This document shows positions 48,701 through 60,639 of a stretch of DNA of 64,000 bases, piece by piece. Location of the stretch: assembly GCF_032854445.1 (NCBI RefSeq), contig NC_088301.1, forward strand, positions 35,079,187-35,143,186. Reading direction: 5' to 3'. The position numbers and the translations under genes were made by a program. The notes under the pieces are model-generated. The model did no database searches and was not told where the DNA came from. It was given only the letters and a program-made list of their open reading frames with translations. Numbering within the stretch: position 1 is the first letter of the stretch; every line of letters begins with the position of its first letter. This DNA is from Liolophura sinensis. Taxonomy: Eukaryota > Mollusca > Polyplacophora > Chitonida > Chitonidae.

Positions 48701-51700
48701 AGGTGAGGGAATTTCAGCTTGTTTAACAAACATTTGATATATTCAAAGGTTTTACCTGTGTTATAGTTACCTATAAACTTGTTATTTGACATTTCGTGTT
48801 AAAACTTGCTTTTTTTCAGGGATCTGATTCAGTCATGGAATGTGTTCATGATTCCAAAACAGGCAAAGTGGAGGTGTTTTTGTCCTACAATGAAGGGAAA
48901 CATAACGAACGATTAACAAATGTAAGCTCTAACATAATTAATACCACAAAGACTAACTTCAAGTGTTGGTACTTCATGTACTTCAGAAACATGTATAAGG
49001 GTAATGATTTCAGGAGAATACCAATAATTGGAGAATTCATTTATTTACTTGTACATGTGATTTAAAGTTAGTTTTTATTGTCAGTGTGATATCCTGTCTT
49101 GATATCATTCTGATTCTTTTACCTTTACGGTTCAGAACTTAAAATAAGATCAACAGGTTCTTTTACATTCTGTTCTCCTAAGGAACCAATGTTGAATATA
49201 TTCACTTATACATTTCCAGGTGTCAAAACCATAAATCAGAAGATAATCTTTGAAGTGTTAACTTTATGTTCAATACTATAGTATATAATAAAATTTATTT
49301 CTTAGATGAGGAGAATTTTTACTGTACAAAGTTTATGCAAGTGCTCCAGTGGTAATATCAACATAGACATAGAAAGGTCATGGTTATTGTGGCACGTGCT
49401 AAGCTGATGTGATAATTGTTCATGCTGTTTTGATGTTTGTTTATTTTGTACCATGTTTGTTAGCATGGTTACATACAAACTGCATGGTTTAGGGACATTT
49501 TCTGGTCTCTTCTGGTCACTAATATTATGTTGTTTTTTGTTTATGGATCTTTCAGCTCATTGTTATTTATTATGCTTTTGTTTACAGCGCAACTGGGACA
49601 TACCATTTCAAGAAGGTTCATACTACAATGGTATGCTGAGGTGTCGCTTCTCACGAAGGATTTACTCAAGCAACCGAGATGGAGACAGTCGAGTTGTGCC
49701 ACTGATGTCCAATGACTGGCACATATTAATGGCACGTGGACATGCTCATGAAGGTATTGTATGATCAAAGTCCAGCCAGTATACGTCCATGTACGATTTT
49801 AAGAGCCTTCATCCTAGGAAAATAGAGAATGACTTATTACTTAACATTATTGCAAATCCATGGTGACATGTTACATTTTAACTATATAGTGGTCTTATGT
49901 TTGCGATGCAAATAGATGGGTATGCAAGTTAGAATTTTGTTATGAAAATGTGATATTCTATCTTACCATTAAATTATTGGCAATTAAAAGTGATGATTTT
50001 TTTTGTGCAGGCAAAATTTTCCGCCATGGTTTAAGTGTGAATACCTTCCCCATTTCTTCACCAAGAAAGGTCAGCCTGCGATCATTGGACAACTTCAATG
50101 GTAGAGCGAAGTTCCCTCTGGTGAAGGCCCATGGTAAGTTGAATTAAAACTTTGTACTGACAAAACTAGAATGTCCACAACATGGTTTGACAAAGATAAT
50201 GATATTGATATAAAATGGATTGCTCCTACAACTTGTATGCAGACATCCCATTCTGAGTTATATTTATTAGAACTGGACATCAGTTTTCTTCATAAGATGC
50301 AGATAATTTCATGGGTCTAATTAGAATAGCTGGTACAAATTATTCTGGTTATCAAGCATTTGCCAGGTCCCAATATTCTAACATTTTCTTATTGGATCAA
50401 TATGTTTTTCTCCATTAAACGGGACTAAAGATCCAGATAATCATCATAATTAGAACACAAATGTAAAATTTAAAGCTTATCAGGTCAAACCGGTACATGC
50501 AAGAATTTAGGATCTTGGATGTCATTGTGTGATTGGAAATGCTCACTGCAACAATGTCAAAATATAAAATGAATTCATAGAAATTGATACATGTAACAAA
50601 TTAAAAATAGAACACTAACAGTTTGTACAGTCAAGAAGAAGGATGTGGACAGGATTATGACATGAAATGTTCTTTTACCGATGCAGCCACCCAATTTTGT
50701 TGCAAAAGTCTAAACTTTCTGATGTGGCAGACTTCAGTTTGTGTTGACAGACTTGGGACATCTTGGAGAGTAATTTTGCAGATCGGAGCATAAAATTTCT
50801 TGTGTAAAACCTTTAATGCCACTACTGGTCAGTATTCTTCTCTATATGAAACCATTCATTAAAATAAAATAAATAAATGCCGATATCTCTATTCATTCAG
50901 TTATAATTATACATTGTTTGTGAGTAGTATTTGATGCCCCAGGTTCTGCTTCTTATGTAGATGTTATCGTTTTCTAATTTCAGCTTGCCTGATGATCTTT
51001 GCATTTATGTTCTGTGCTACAATTGCCCTCGTTATGGTGAAATATTATAAGTTTATGTGGCCCAATGATCGTTTCTATGGTGACAGATACTGGCTTGTGG
51101 TAAGTTGTTGGATTTTGTTTTCTGAATTTATTTTTGTTGTTAAGTATGCTTGCCATTACAGTGTTTTCCTGAAACCTACTAAAAGGATAACATTTTCTTC
51201 AATAATATTGTTAATGGACACCCATTTCTTGTTGTAGTTAGAATTGGATTGAATGTGTATTGCCAGACTACACTTTGTCTTAGTGAGTTTTGTATTATAA
51301 TCAGTGAGCCAATTCAACCACCCAGTCATATGAGTGACCACCAGCATTTAAAGAAAGTGATCTAGAGAACAAGAAAGATGGCATCTGTTACTTCGAATAT
51401 TACCTTAGTTTATTTATAAGTCTAGCATAAATCAGGTATCACATCTTGAGCTGATGTTCACCAGTCCTTCTAACCCTGGCGCATTCAACCTGTGCAGCAG
51501 GCTAGTTTTTTCATGACTTTGGCAGATCAAGTGATCTTTCCACTGCATTTTTAACGTGAATGTTTTTTTTAATTTTTAGAATTTCTCATACCATTTTTTT
51601 TTCTCAGGGTGGGATTTTTAAATATACCTCTTTTTTTTGTGTGTCTGTCTTGTGCTTATTTGCCAACACTGCAGGCGAAGAATATTTTTAGAAAAATTGC

Positions 51701-54700
51701 TTTGTATTTATTGATTTATTTTATTTATTTGATTGTTGTTTAACTAGTAGTGACAAACGTAAGAGCTGTGTGACACAGTTTATTTTGTCACAGAACTTCT
51801 GACACAAGTGATTTATTAATAGTGCTGTGGGGTTTGACTTTTAAAGTTCACAAATAACCCGTATACTAATAATGATACATCTCTACTTGCAGGTGCACAG
51901 GAGTCTGATGTCTGCTCTCTTTATAGCTGTCATCATAGCTTTCATCCTTATCTTCATTGAAGCAGGAGGGTACAGTCAAGTAAGTGTATTCTGTTTTTTT
52001 TTTTTTTTTTTTCCTGGGAAAATCACCTTCTTGCAGGATAGATTTAGCACCAGCAGGAAATAAAATAATTTCTTAGAGGAAATTGGACTAGTTTGATGAC
52101 CTAATGGTCATAGCCTCTGCTTGAAGTCAGGAGACTTGTGATCAAACTCGAGTCGAGTCACACCATAGACTTTTTAAAAATGGTACTTGTTGCTGCCTGG
52201 CTTGCTGCAGCACTGAGAGGTTAAGGATAAGGAATCAAACAATAATCATATTATTTAAAACATAAAATATAAGTTTTGAATTTAATAAACATGCATTATA
52301 CATTTCTCCTGTGACATTTGCCAAAATGTATTGATTTGGATAATAGATGATTTAAGGCTAAAGGGCATTCTTTGTACTATGTGTTTGTATAGTGGTATTA
52401 CACCATAAGTCTGTGAGTAGTTTCATTATGTTGCCTTGATGTGATGCATTACATTACATGTGATTTTTTTCAGGCCCCAGATCTACCACAGAAGGCCCAC
52501 CCAATCCTTGGCATCATTATCTTTGTCTGTGTTGTCATCAATGTAAGTGAAAAGGCATTTATAATTTTAAATGACATATTAGACCAGTTAAGATTATTCT
52601 GCTGTGCTTGTTTTTAATGTACCTGGTGGACCTTCGTGATCCATTCTAACATGAAAATACACGTAGGTCTAATTGTACTTTAATAAATGAAAAAGTACTA
52701 TAAACACCCAAGTACTGACTATTCACCCATGCTGTAAATAATATGGCTTAGGTGAATGGAACTTCTGCACCTTCGTACACTTACACGTATGACCTTTGCT
52801 TGAAATGAAATGACAATGTTTGTAATATAAATCTGAATAATATATATGTTGGTGTCATAAAAAGTATGCAATAGTAGATACTCTCCAGTAAATTCATAGG
52901 CATACTTGTCCAGGGTCGCGTTCACAAAGTGCATGGTTCACATAATTCCCATGGTGACATTATACCCACAGTATTGGTGCCCATGGAAGTCACGTGCACT
53001 TACGTGACACAGCCACTCGCAGATTTTTGTAAGCTTTTTATTCTTTTTCCACACAGTTAATATACATTTTTTTTTGTTTTCAGCCTATCCTAGCTCTGCT
53101 CAGACCCTCTGACACAAGCAAGTGGCGCCCTGTCTTCAACTGGTTCCACTGGGCCTTTGGTACCATAGCTAATGTGCTTGCCAGTAAGTTTAACAAAGAG
53201 TTAAGATGATGTAGACAAATGATGATAAAAAATTTGCACTTACATTACTCATGCAATTTTTCCACACTTATCGACACCATGAAAGGTTGCCAATATTGTA
53301 AATGTAGCCTTAAGCCATATTCAATAACAACACCTGTTGTAGGTTATTAGATAGGTATATGTATATACATGCATGTATATATTTGTTGTACCTAAGCATG
53401 GTATTATTTTAAGTTGATACTCCTCTTAATATTTACATGTACATGTGGTGTGCTAGAAAGTATTTGATAACTGGAAACAGAACCACTCTTGCTCAATGTA
53501 TTGCCTTGCTGACTTTTTCGGAATGACCTCAAAAAACAGATTGCTTCAAGCAGACTACCAAGCAGTGGTTTTAAATCTTGACTTGAATCAGAAATGGTTG
53601 TGTGGAATTTGCCCCTTTTTTATTCTTCCCAGATTAGCTTTCAGAATTACAGATCTATACTCACACAATCATGGCTACTCAACCCATTCACTTGCACAGC
53701 TACACATTATTGAAACCGGTTTCCTGTGATGTTTAAGAAAGTCTGACCTCATATAATCTTATTTATGAATAATAATGATGATATGGTTACAATAAACATT
53801 CATGTAACTGTTGCATCCACTCAGACAGGATCTTTGCAAACTTGACTCCTGTTGCTCATGTCAGTTACTCTGTACATCCTTCAGAAAAAGATGAACTTGT
53901 AGAATGTGATGATTACACCACTGTAGTGTACAAGGATAATATGGTGATGGTTTTAGGTATTATGACAAAACATCTGTTTCATGATTTTTCATGATGTTTA
54001 GCTTTGGCATGATGAGGACAGCAAATGAGTTTCAAGTCTGTAGAGTTAGCCATTATGGCTGTAAGTGCGAAAGTGAAACTGGGAACAAGACTGATTGATA
54101 TCAGAGCTAAAGGTTTGTAGATGAAAATGCAAAGGGATTTTAATACAGCGGTGAACAACAATCAGATATCTTGGTTTGTTTTACACTGTGTGTGTGTCTT
54201 GTTCACAGTTCCAAACATCTTCATTGGCATGGACTTTGGTAAGCCCAATGTGCCTTGGTGGGCAACATGGATCTTGCTCTTCTATGTCATCTTTCACCTA
54301 ATTGTTGAGGTGACATTGGAGGTTCACCAGTGCTGTACTTACAAGAAGAACAAAGGTATATTTTTATTTATTAAGGCAACACCAGTTAAATTTTGCAGAT
54401 GTTTTTGATGCTTTTCCAAGATTTTGTGATCAAACAAACACAGCCAGATTTGTGGAACAGTCCACATTCACCGATAAATTAGATGATTTTTTCCAGTTTT
54501 ATTTTTATACCCTTCTCTGACTTTCAACAAAAGATTCATTCTGCATGTAATACAAAAATATAAATTGGTATGATCTAAGTGGTAATGTAAGCCACCGGCT
54601 AACCTCAGACTGGTGTAGATTTACCCTGATTATTATGTAGCTTTCAATACAAAGACCTTTATTCTATATCATGTAATTTTAAGAAATGTTTTGATACACT

Positions 54701-55623
54701 CATCATTAGTGACTGTCTATCCATCCATTAACAGGCATTAATGATATATCTAAACAAAAACTGCGTGACTTTGAGCTTTTAAACATGAAATGATTATGTA
54801 ACTACCAATTAATTTTTTTTTTTTGATTGTTACCCAATTGACTTAAGCCTTTAAAAGATGGGGTTCTTTTGTACCCACCATTGGCCCTACAGGGGGATCC
54901 ACAATTTGTTATTCTATGAATTTTCTGGAATCAATCTGACAGGTTTGAGGTCTAATTATAACAAATTTGCTGTTTGTTTCCTTACCTCAGAGAGACGCAG
55001 AAAATGGCAATATGCCAAAAAGGAAAATCCCAAAGTTTACCATCCGGAACCAGATCCAGTAGTAAGTTTTCTAAAAAGGCCTTAAAGTGATTAGGTGGAC
55101 AACACACTATCATGTCTTGCTGTTTTTACAAAACACCTATTCCGTAGTTAATTCTTGTAGTTCAAATCCAATAATTCAAAGCAAATTGAAGTAATGGTGT
55201 AATTATGCTATTTTCTATAGCATATGTAATAAATACAACAAATTTAATATTAATATGAATCCTTAAATTTTTGTATGATAGCCATTTGCCTGGAGTCATG
55301 TATTTGTAGGGAAAGGAAAAAACTTGTGTGTGGGGTGGGTAGGGGAGGCAAGGGTGGAATAGTTAGAAATGAAATTACTGTGTAGTTACAAAATTTGCAC
55401 CATTATAAAGATAAAACCCAGCAATATTTTGATAACATGAAAATCTGCGATTATGCTTATGTTTCACTAGGCTAGCTTAAGACTTGGTAAAATGAGGAAT
55501 GCGTGTAATAAGATTACTCTTTTTCTGCAGGGCCATCGTTTCAAGAAGAACATGCTGATTACCCATGTTGTGGTGACGACCATTGTGGTGTTGGTGATGA
55601 TCATTATTGTGGCTGTGTGCTGA
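45744..55623 (+). CDS. FRRS1: Ferric-chelate reductase 1-like protein (Reeler-DOMON-cytochrome b561)
   Basis: The family moves electrons across membranes through b-type haems and can reduce ferric chelates. Coding exons are 45744-45954, 46611-46771, 48001-48204, 48379-48588, 48820-48921, 49588-49753, 50011-50133, 50984-51099, 51893-51979, 52474-52542, 53084-53183, 54209-54355, 54991-55061 and 55531-55623. They total 1860 bases, or 619 residues. Every junction closes in phase. The first exon begins at an acceptor near 45706, so the ATG at 45744 is the first available start. A signal peptide (about residues 1-21) precedes a Reeler domain (about 25-190) and a Cys-rich DOMON domain (about 200-355). 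The b561 core of about five or six membrane helices follows, with the haem-ligand candidates His392, His433, His469 and His505 all present. A Lys/Arg-rich loop (about 560-595) leads to a last hydrophobic helix ending VAVC. Length and order match animal FRRS1 proteins, so it is probably a type I-entering multipass membrane protein. The symbol denotes a family-level match. Confidence 0.92.
46292..46467. mobile_element. MITE-like inverted-repeat element, copy B
   Basis: The left arm, GGCCCCAGGATCATAAAGCT then GTCTTAAATTTAA, matches copy A at 32639. The right arm ends GTTATCTTGGAGCC in the inverse orientation. The arms have diverged more than in copy A. The element lies in the first coding-side intron of the FRRS1-like gene. 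Confidence 0.6.
51998..52013. repeat. Poly-T run
   Basis: An uninterrupted run of T bases lies just downstream of the donor at 51980 in an intron of the FRRS1-like gene. Its length is likely to be unstable in sequence data. Confidence 0.9.
52080..52245 (+). mobile_element. Second tRNA-derived SINE-like element
   Basis: The start, GACCTAATGGTCATAGCCTC then TGCTTGAAGTCAGGAGACTTG, resembles a tRNA from the D arm to the anticodon arm. A B-box-like TGATCAAACTCGAGTC follows. The downstream body (ATGGTACTTGTTGCTGCCTG, AGAGGTTAAGGATAAGG) is unlike the other SINE family here. No A-rich tail is obvious. It lies in an intron of the FRRS1-like gene between exons ending at 51979 and starting at 52474. 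Confidence 0.6.
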
Positions 55624-58600
55624 TCTGTCGGCCTGTCTGTCTGTTAGACAGTTACCCTGTCAGAAGGCTACAATATCTGCCATTGTGTTCAGATGGAGAT
55701 TATCTGAGGAAATACTCTATGTTCCAGAAAATACTTTAGTGTCCAAGGTGTTACAGGGAGAGAACTGTGAATGTGAACAAAAATTTTGACATTTAAGGAG
55801 ATATCGCCCCTAGCTGGTGGACTAGGTAACTGCATGAGAAAAGTGAACTGGAAAAAAAAATTAAACAAACTAAAAAAAAAGTTGTTACAGTATGAAAATT
55901 TCTTTGCAAATAAGATTGTGGCAGAAGGCTATCAAAGAAAATCTATGCAAACTAATTAGTGGTGTCCAGCAGCTGAAATCTGGCCTCAGTTCAGCTCAAC
56001 TGTTAACAATATGGCCGAAGATAAAAGGATTCCAGAGTATGAAAAAGTGATGATGGAAGATATCTAGGAAGAAACAGGATTTTGTCAGAGGAGAGTTTTT
56101 GATGACTTTGCCCTTATACATCATTGTGACTTGTTTCAGGCAACAAATTCTTAAAACCCCAAAAAACCTGAACTGTTTTAAATTTGCCTTGCATGCTGTT
56201 TCAGTTTGTGACAACAGTATACGTTGCTTTATACATGTAGCTATGTTCTTTCAAAAATGCATGTATATGGTAAGGTACTATAGGTATTGTATATGTTCTG
56301 TAGCATTTTCCATTCGCATCTGATAACCCTCTTTATATGTAAGTGAAATATATCATTATGTACAGGGACTTTTTTTTTTCTTGGTGGATCGAAAGGCTAT
56401 GAAGATTTTGAAGATGTTGCATAATGGGCCATGTGATAATTAACATGAGTGAAAAATTGAAATATATAACCATTTTACGCCGACTGTTACACCCTATTCT
56501 GAGCAGACAGTCAATTATGTCATTGACATGTATTTTTCACCCTGACTTTGTTGCTGATGAATTCACGTGTTCATTGAGTGTACTTGCATTGTGATGAAAT
56601 TGTTCATTTGAGTAAAAGTACCTCATATGTATGAATTCAACATTTATCTCTGTTTTACGGCAAAGCCATAGGAAATAACAGCACCTCTTTTTTCTAACAA
56701 AATTGTTTATTTAAAAAATGAGTGCCCTTCATTTCTGCATATAAATAACATCTCTGTTTTCTTTCCATGTGCTTCTGGGCACAAGTTAACATTTTAGTTT
56801 TGTTTGAACAACAATACCAGTAGATGACTATATAATTACTGGTATATTCACTGTTTTACCAGAACTTTTTTGGCAATGAATAATTGCATGAATAACATAA
56901 ATTTATGAACAAGCCAGCATGGGAAACTATCTGCCAATTTTGTGAATATAACTTGAAAGCACCTCTCTGTTATAAGTGCATGGGAATAAGTGATCACACA
57001 TGTTTTTTTTAGTGTGTCTTGATGCTGATGTTTTAGCAATCAAATGTAACCCTTCATTTTAGATATACTTGTTGGATATACTTGCATGTTATTTCAAGTC
57101 ACATTATATGACTTATACATAAGCATCCGTGGTGACACATACAGGTGCATGTAACCTTTTCTCCCAGATAGCCATGATAGGTTTTTCAAAGAAAGGAGTC
57201 ATTTTCAGCTAACAGCACATATTGTAAATCGGTGATACCAGTAAGCTTGGATGTAAATCTTGCCACATAATTTTTATGCCCAAATATTACAGATGCTATA
57301 GTTGACAGCTTTATGGTAATACAGACAGACTTATCTTCATTCTTGCCATGGTAAATGTGTTATTTGGAAACTTTTTGCAAGTGCGACAAATTTATATTGG
57401 TAGAGTGTGACTGGCCTTTCCTAACTATGTATTAGAATGTTAATGTCTGGCTAAGCATTCGAGTCAGGACTGGCATTTGCCATCGTTATGCAGACTTCGT
57501 TTCAGATTGCTGACCCAAGTAGACCCTTAAGTCATAGCGGAGTTGTTATTCCATTTAAGTAACAACTAAGTGGATATTGCAATGCTCAGAGACAAAGAAA
57601 ATCACTTTAGATATGACTTTTTGCCATACTTGTATGATCTGGGGGATTTTTTGTATTCACCTTACAGGCTATTGTAGGTGAAATTTACATTACTTAATTC
57701 ATTGAGCACTTAAGATTTTCTGTGTTTACAGCACAGTTAATCTCAGTTCATGTCATTTTGTTAAGGTGTGGTATGTTCTGCATTTTTAGGCATAGAATCA
57801 TTAGGAAATATTTGAGTACTGATGAGAACAAAATTTACAGTGCTTTAATATACATACAATTATGTGTGTGGAGGTACCAATTTTTCAGGTGTGCCCTTGT
57901 ATATTGTGATGTACAGTATCTAGTAATTTACTGTTCTGTCTCTTTTGTATTGTATATACCAGTTTTATAATATACTGTTTTATATTGGCGTGGTTGTGCG
58001 TATGTGCTACTTTTTATACATGTATAGTGTAATGTATTTATGTGTTGTGTTATCTAGTTCAAGAATCTCTATTAATTTTTACTATTAATATTTCAGCTTA
58101 AATTAAAAACATGCAAATACCATCGCATCTAAACAAGTGCTATAGTCTTTCCTTTTGCAGAGTTGATCATGGGCCCCTAGAATTTTGTCAGTCTACATGC
58201 TCATTACATGTGAGGAGTATGGTGAAGTTAACAACAGATACTTACTAGTAATACATTGGTCATTTTTTTTTCTGTACATGTGGAAAATTCAGATTGATGT
58301 CAAGTTATTTATGCAGCAGGTAAATGTATTTAGTGTCCTGTAAATTCATGTATGTGGAACCATGAAGACCATATAGATCAGATCTGTTTCTGTTGTGGGG
58401 CGTACTCCACATTGCTCTGTATTACATCTTCTGTACTGAGTATTGCGATTTTCTTCACATGTGGACTGGAAATGTTCCCTGTAGCATTTAAGCATTAGTG
58501 AATGTGGCAGCAGAGGCCATGTGCTGAACATGTGTGCATCATGCATGTATTCAGCAGAGTCAGATCCTGAATTGCCAGTAATGCATCTACATGTATGCTT

Positions 58601-60395
58601 GGAGATCTGTGTATTATGGAGATATATTTTAACAACTTCGGTGAACTTTTTTGGTGACTGAGCAAGTTTATGAACAATGCAGGTGTATTCGGTAATGTAT
58701 AATGGTACAATCTGGGCCTATACTAAATCTTTGTGAGGTTTTAGAGCCTTGTGATTTGCTATGTTAATGTTGGATGACACAGTTGGATATAAATTTGCAC
58801 TTTCGATCATTACAAGAAAATGAACTTTTACATTTTAGGTACCAATATACCATACCTATAGATATTTTTTCTTTCCAATAGTATCTCACTTGTCATTGAA
58901 CAAGCATGGTTCAAAGTGTATGATGTTTTCTTAAATAACTCCTTTAAAACAGTTTTGGAGGACCAACTTTAGACTCAACTTTTCTTGTATATTTTACATG
59001 TACCTAATATACGATACAAGGAAAGGTACACCTTTATATGAGTTGTGCCTTGCTGCAGCTTATTTGAACTGTGCAAACAATTACTGCCAGAATACAGCTT
59101 TGGGATTTTCACTATATTTTACCCATAGACATTACTCTGTAACCAGTAAGAATCAGGCCCTAGATATTTCAATAAAAATTTTACTAAATTATATTGAAGT
59201 TTGTGTTTAAATTTTGTTTATAAATTATCACATACTGTAATTCTTCATCATTCTCACGTGTTTGCAGAGTGTTTATTCAAACATATTCTAAAAGCATGAT
59301 TCTGTGTAGATAAAATTATACTTTTTGTGCAGCCTTCATATTGGCAAATCTAACCAATGTAGTTTTGTATTTAATATCAAATTAAAAGTTTAAATAAATT
59401 GCACTGAAAGTTACTCTTTCTTGTGCAGAATGTTGAGGAATTAGGGTAGTAGGCATAAGTAGACAACTTTGGCAAATTTGTGGTCGTATACAGAATGAAA
59501 CTCATTGTTTAGAACTAATAAAATGCCCACAAATAGAGCCACTGGATATATCTTTAAGAATAAGTATAAGATAATTGTGTCTAATTTTCAGACTGCAAAT
59601 AAAACCCTATATTCTAGAGATCTTTACCTATTTTTGAGATTCTAGATGATTCACATGACACATTTATATAGCTTCAATTTTGTGTGTGTAAGTACTCCTC
59701 TTATTTTACTGGAAGTCACTACTCATTTTTGTTATCTGAAGTGAGATTATCTCCCTTGAAACAAATGTCATTTGCTGGACTGTCCGACAGACCCATTCGA
59801 AAATGAGGTGGAGGGCGTGCACGGGTGATTTTGTCAACATTGTTAAGTGCCAGTGGCAAACTACATTCATTTCTCAAGTCAATATACAACTTTTATTATT
59901 CCCGAAGTAACAACGGAAGTAAAAATCAAGCACTTGAGTGTGGAGGCCTTTTCCCGAGGGGGTGATGCAGGCTATACCCCCTGAAGCTGATAATGAGCAT
60001 GATCCAGAGATATCTCCCAATCTGCAGTGACGGACGCATGGCTGCTGTACTATCCCTGTGACATTGTTGACCGGAGACAGAAATTTAACTGAGCAGTGTG
60101 TAAATTATGTTGTTCCGTGATATACATTTTGTGGCGTGTTTATGAAATCTTGCAATGCAGAATACCTGCTTTGATCCCCGATACCTTGTCGACAGAAAGA
60201 AAGGGAAAATGTGTCAAGCACTAGCGAATGTGTGCAAAGCGAATATGGACAGCATCTTATGAAGGAGAGCTAGAGCGATCTTTGTACTTCCACTCGCCCT
60301 GTCGCTGGACATAGCTAATTTGATGGCTCTTGACTTGTAGAGAAAGGCTACAATCGGTGTTGTGTGTTCGTTTTTTCTTCCCACACATAGTCAAC
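55624..60395. other. 3' untranslated and intergenic sequence
   Basis: The stretch follows the FRRS1-like stop codon. Candidate polyadenylation hexamers AATAAA occur at several sites, for example near 59171 and 59598, so the 3' untranslated region could be long. I cannot tell which site is used. From about 59760 the base composition becomes more GC-rich (for example CCATTCGAAAATGAGG), consistent with the promoter and leader of the gene whose first exon starts at 60396. No coding exon was recognised within. Confidence 0.5.
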
Positions 60396-60522
60396 ATGGT
60401 GTTGAAATCCGGTGACATCAGCTGGTTGCTGTTGAGGTTGATCTTGCTTATCCCTACATCCCTAGTTTGGTCAGCAGTATTAGATGACTATCCTCAACGA
60501 AATATGGTCGCATTTTTTAATG
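60396..60522 (+). CDS. First coding exon with signal peptide, partial gene
   Basis: From the ATG at 60396 the exon encodes 42 residues plus one base. It opens with MVLKSGDISW and a strongly hydrophobic core (LLLRLILLIPTSLVW), typical of a secretory signal peptide with likely cleavage near SAV. The mature start reads LDDYPQRNMVAFFN. The exon ends at a consensus donor (AATG then GTAAGTATT), phase 1. The more GC-rich leader just upstream fits a promoter-proximal exon. No following exon in phase was recognised up to 64000, so the gene probably continues beyond the window. The protein is secreted or membrane-anchored. The family cannot be judged from 42 residues. Confidence 0.68.
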
Positions 60523-60598
60523 GTAAGTATTGTATTTTCTCTGGCTCAGAAGAGGCTCTGAAGCTTTATCCTTTGTTATTGATGCATATGAATGCAGC

Positions 60599-60639
<41 letters not shown>

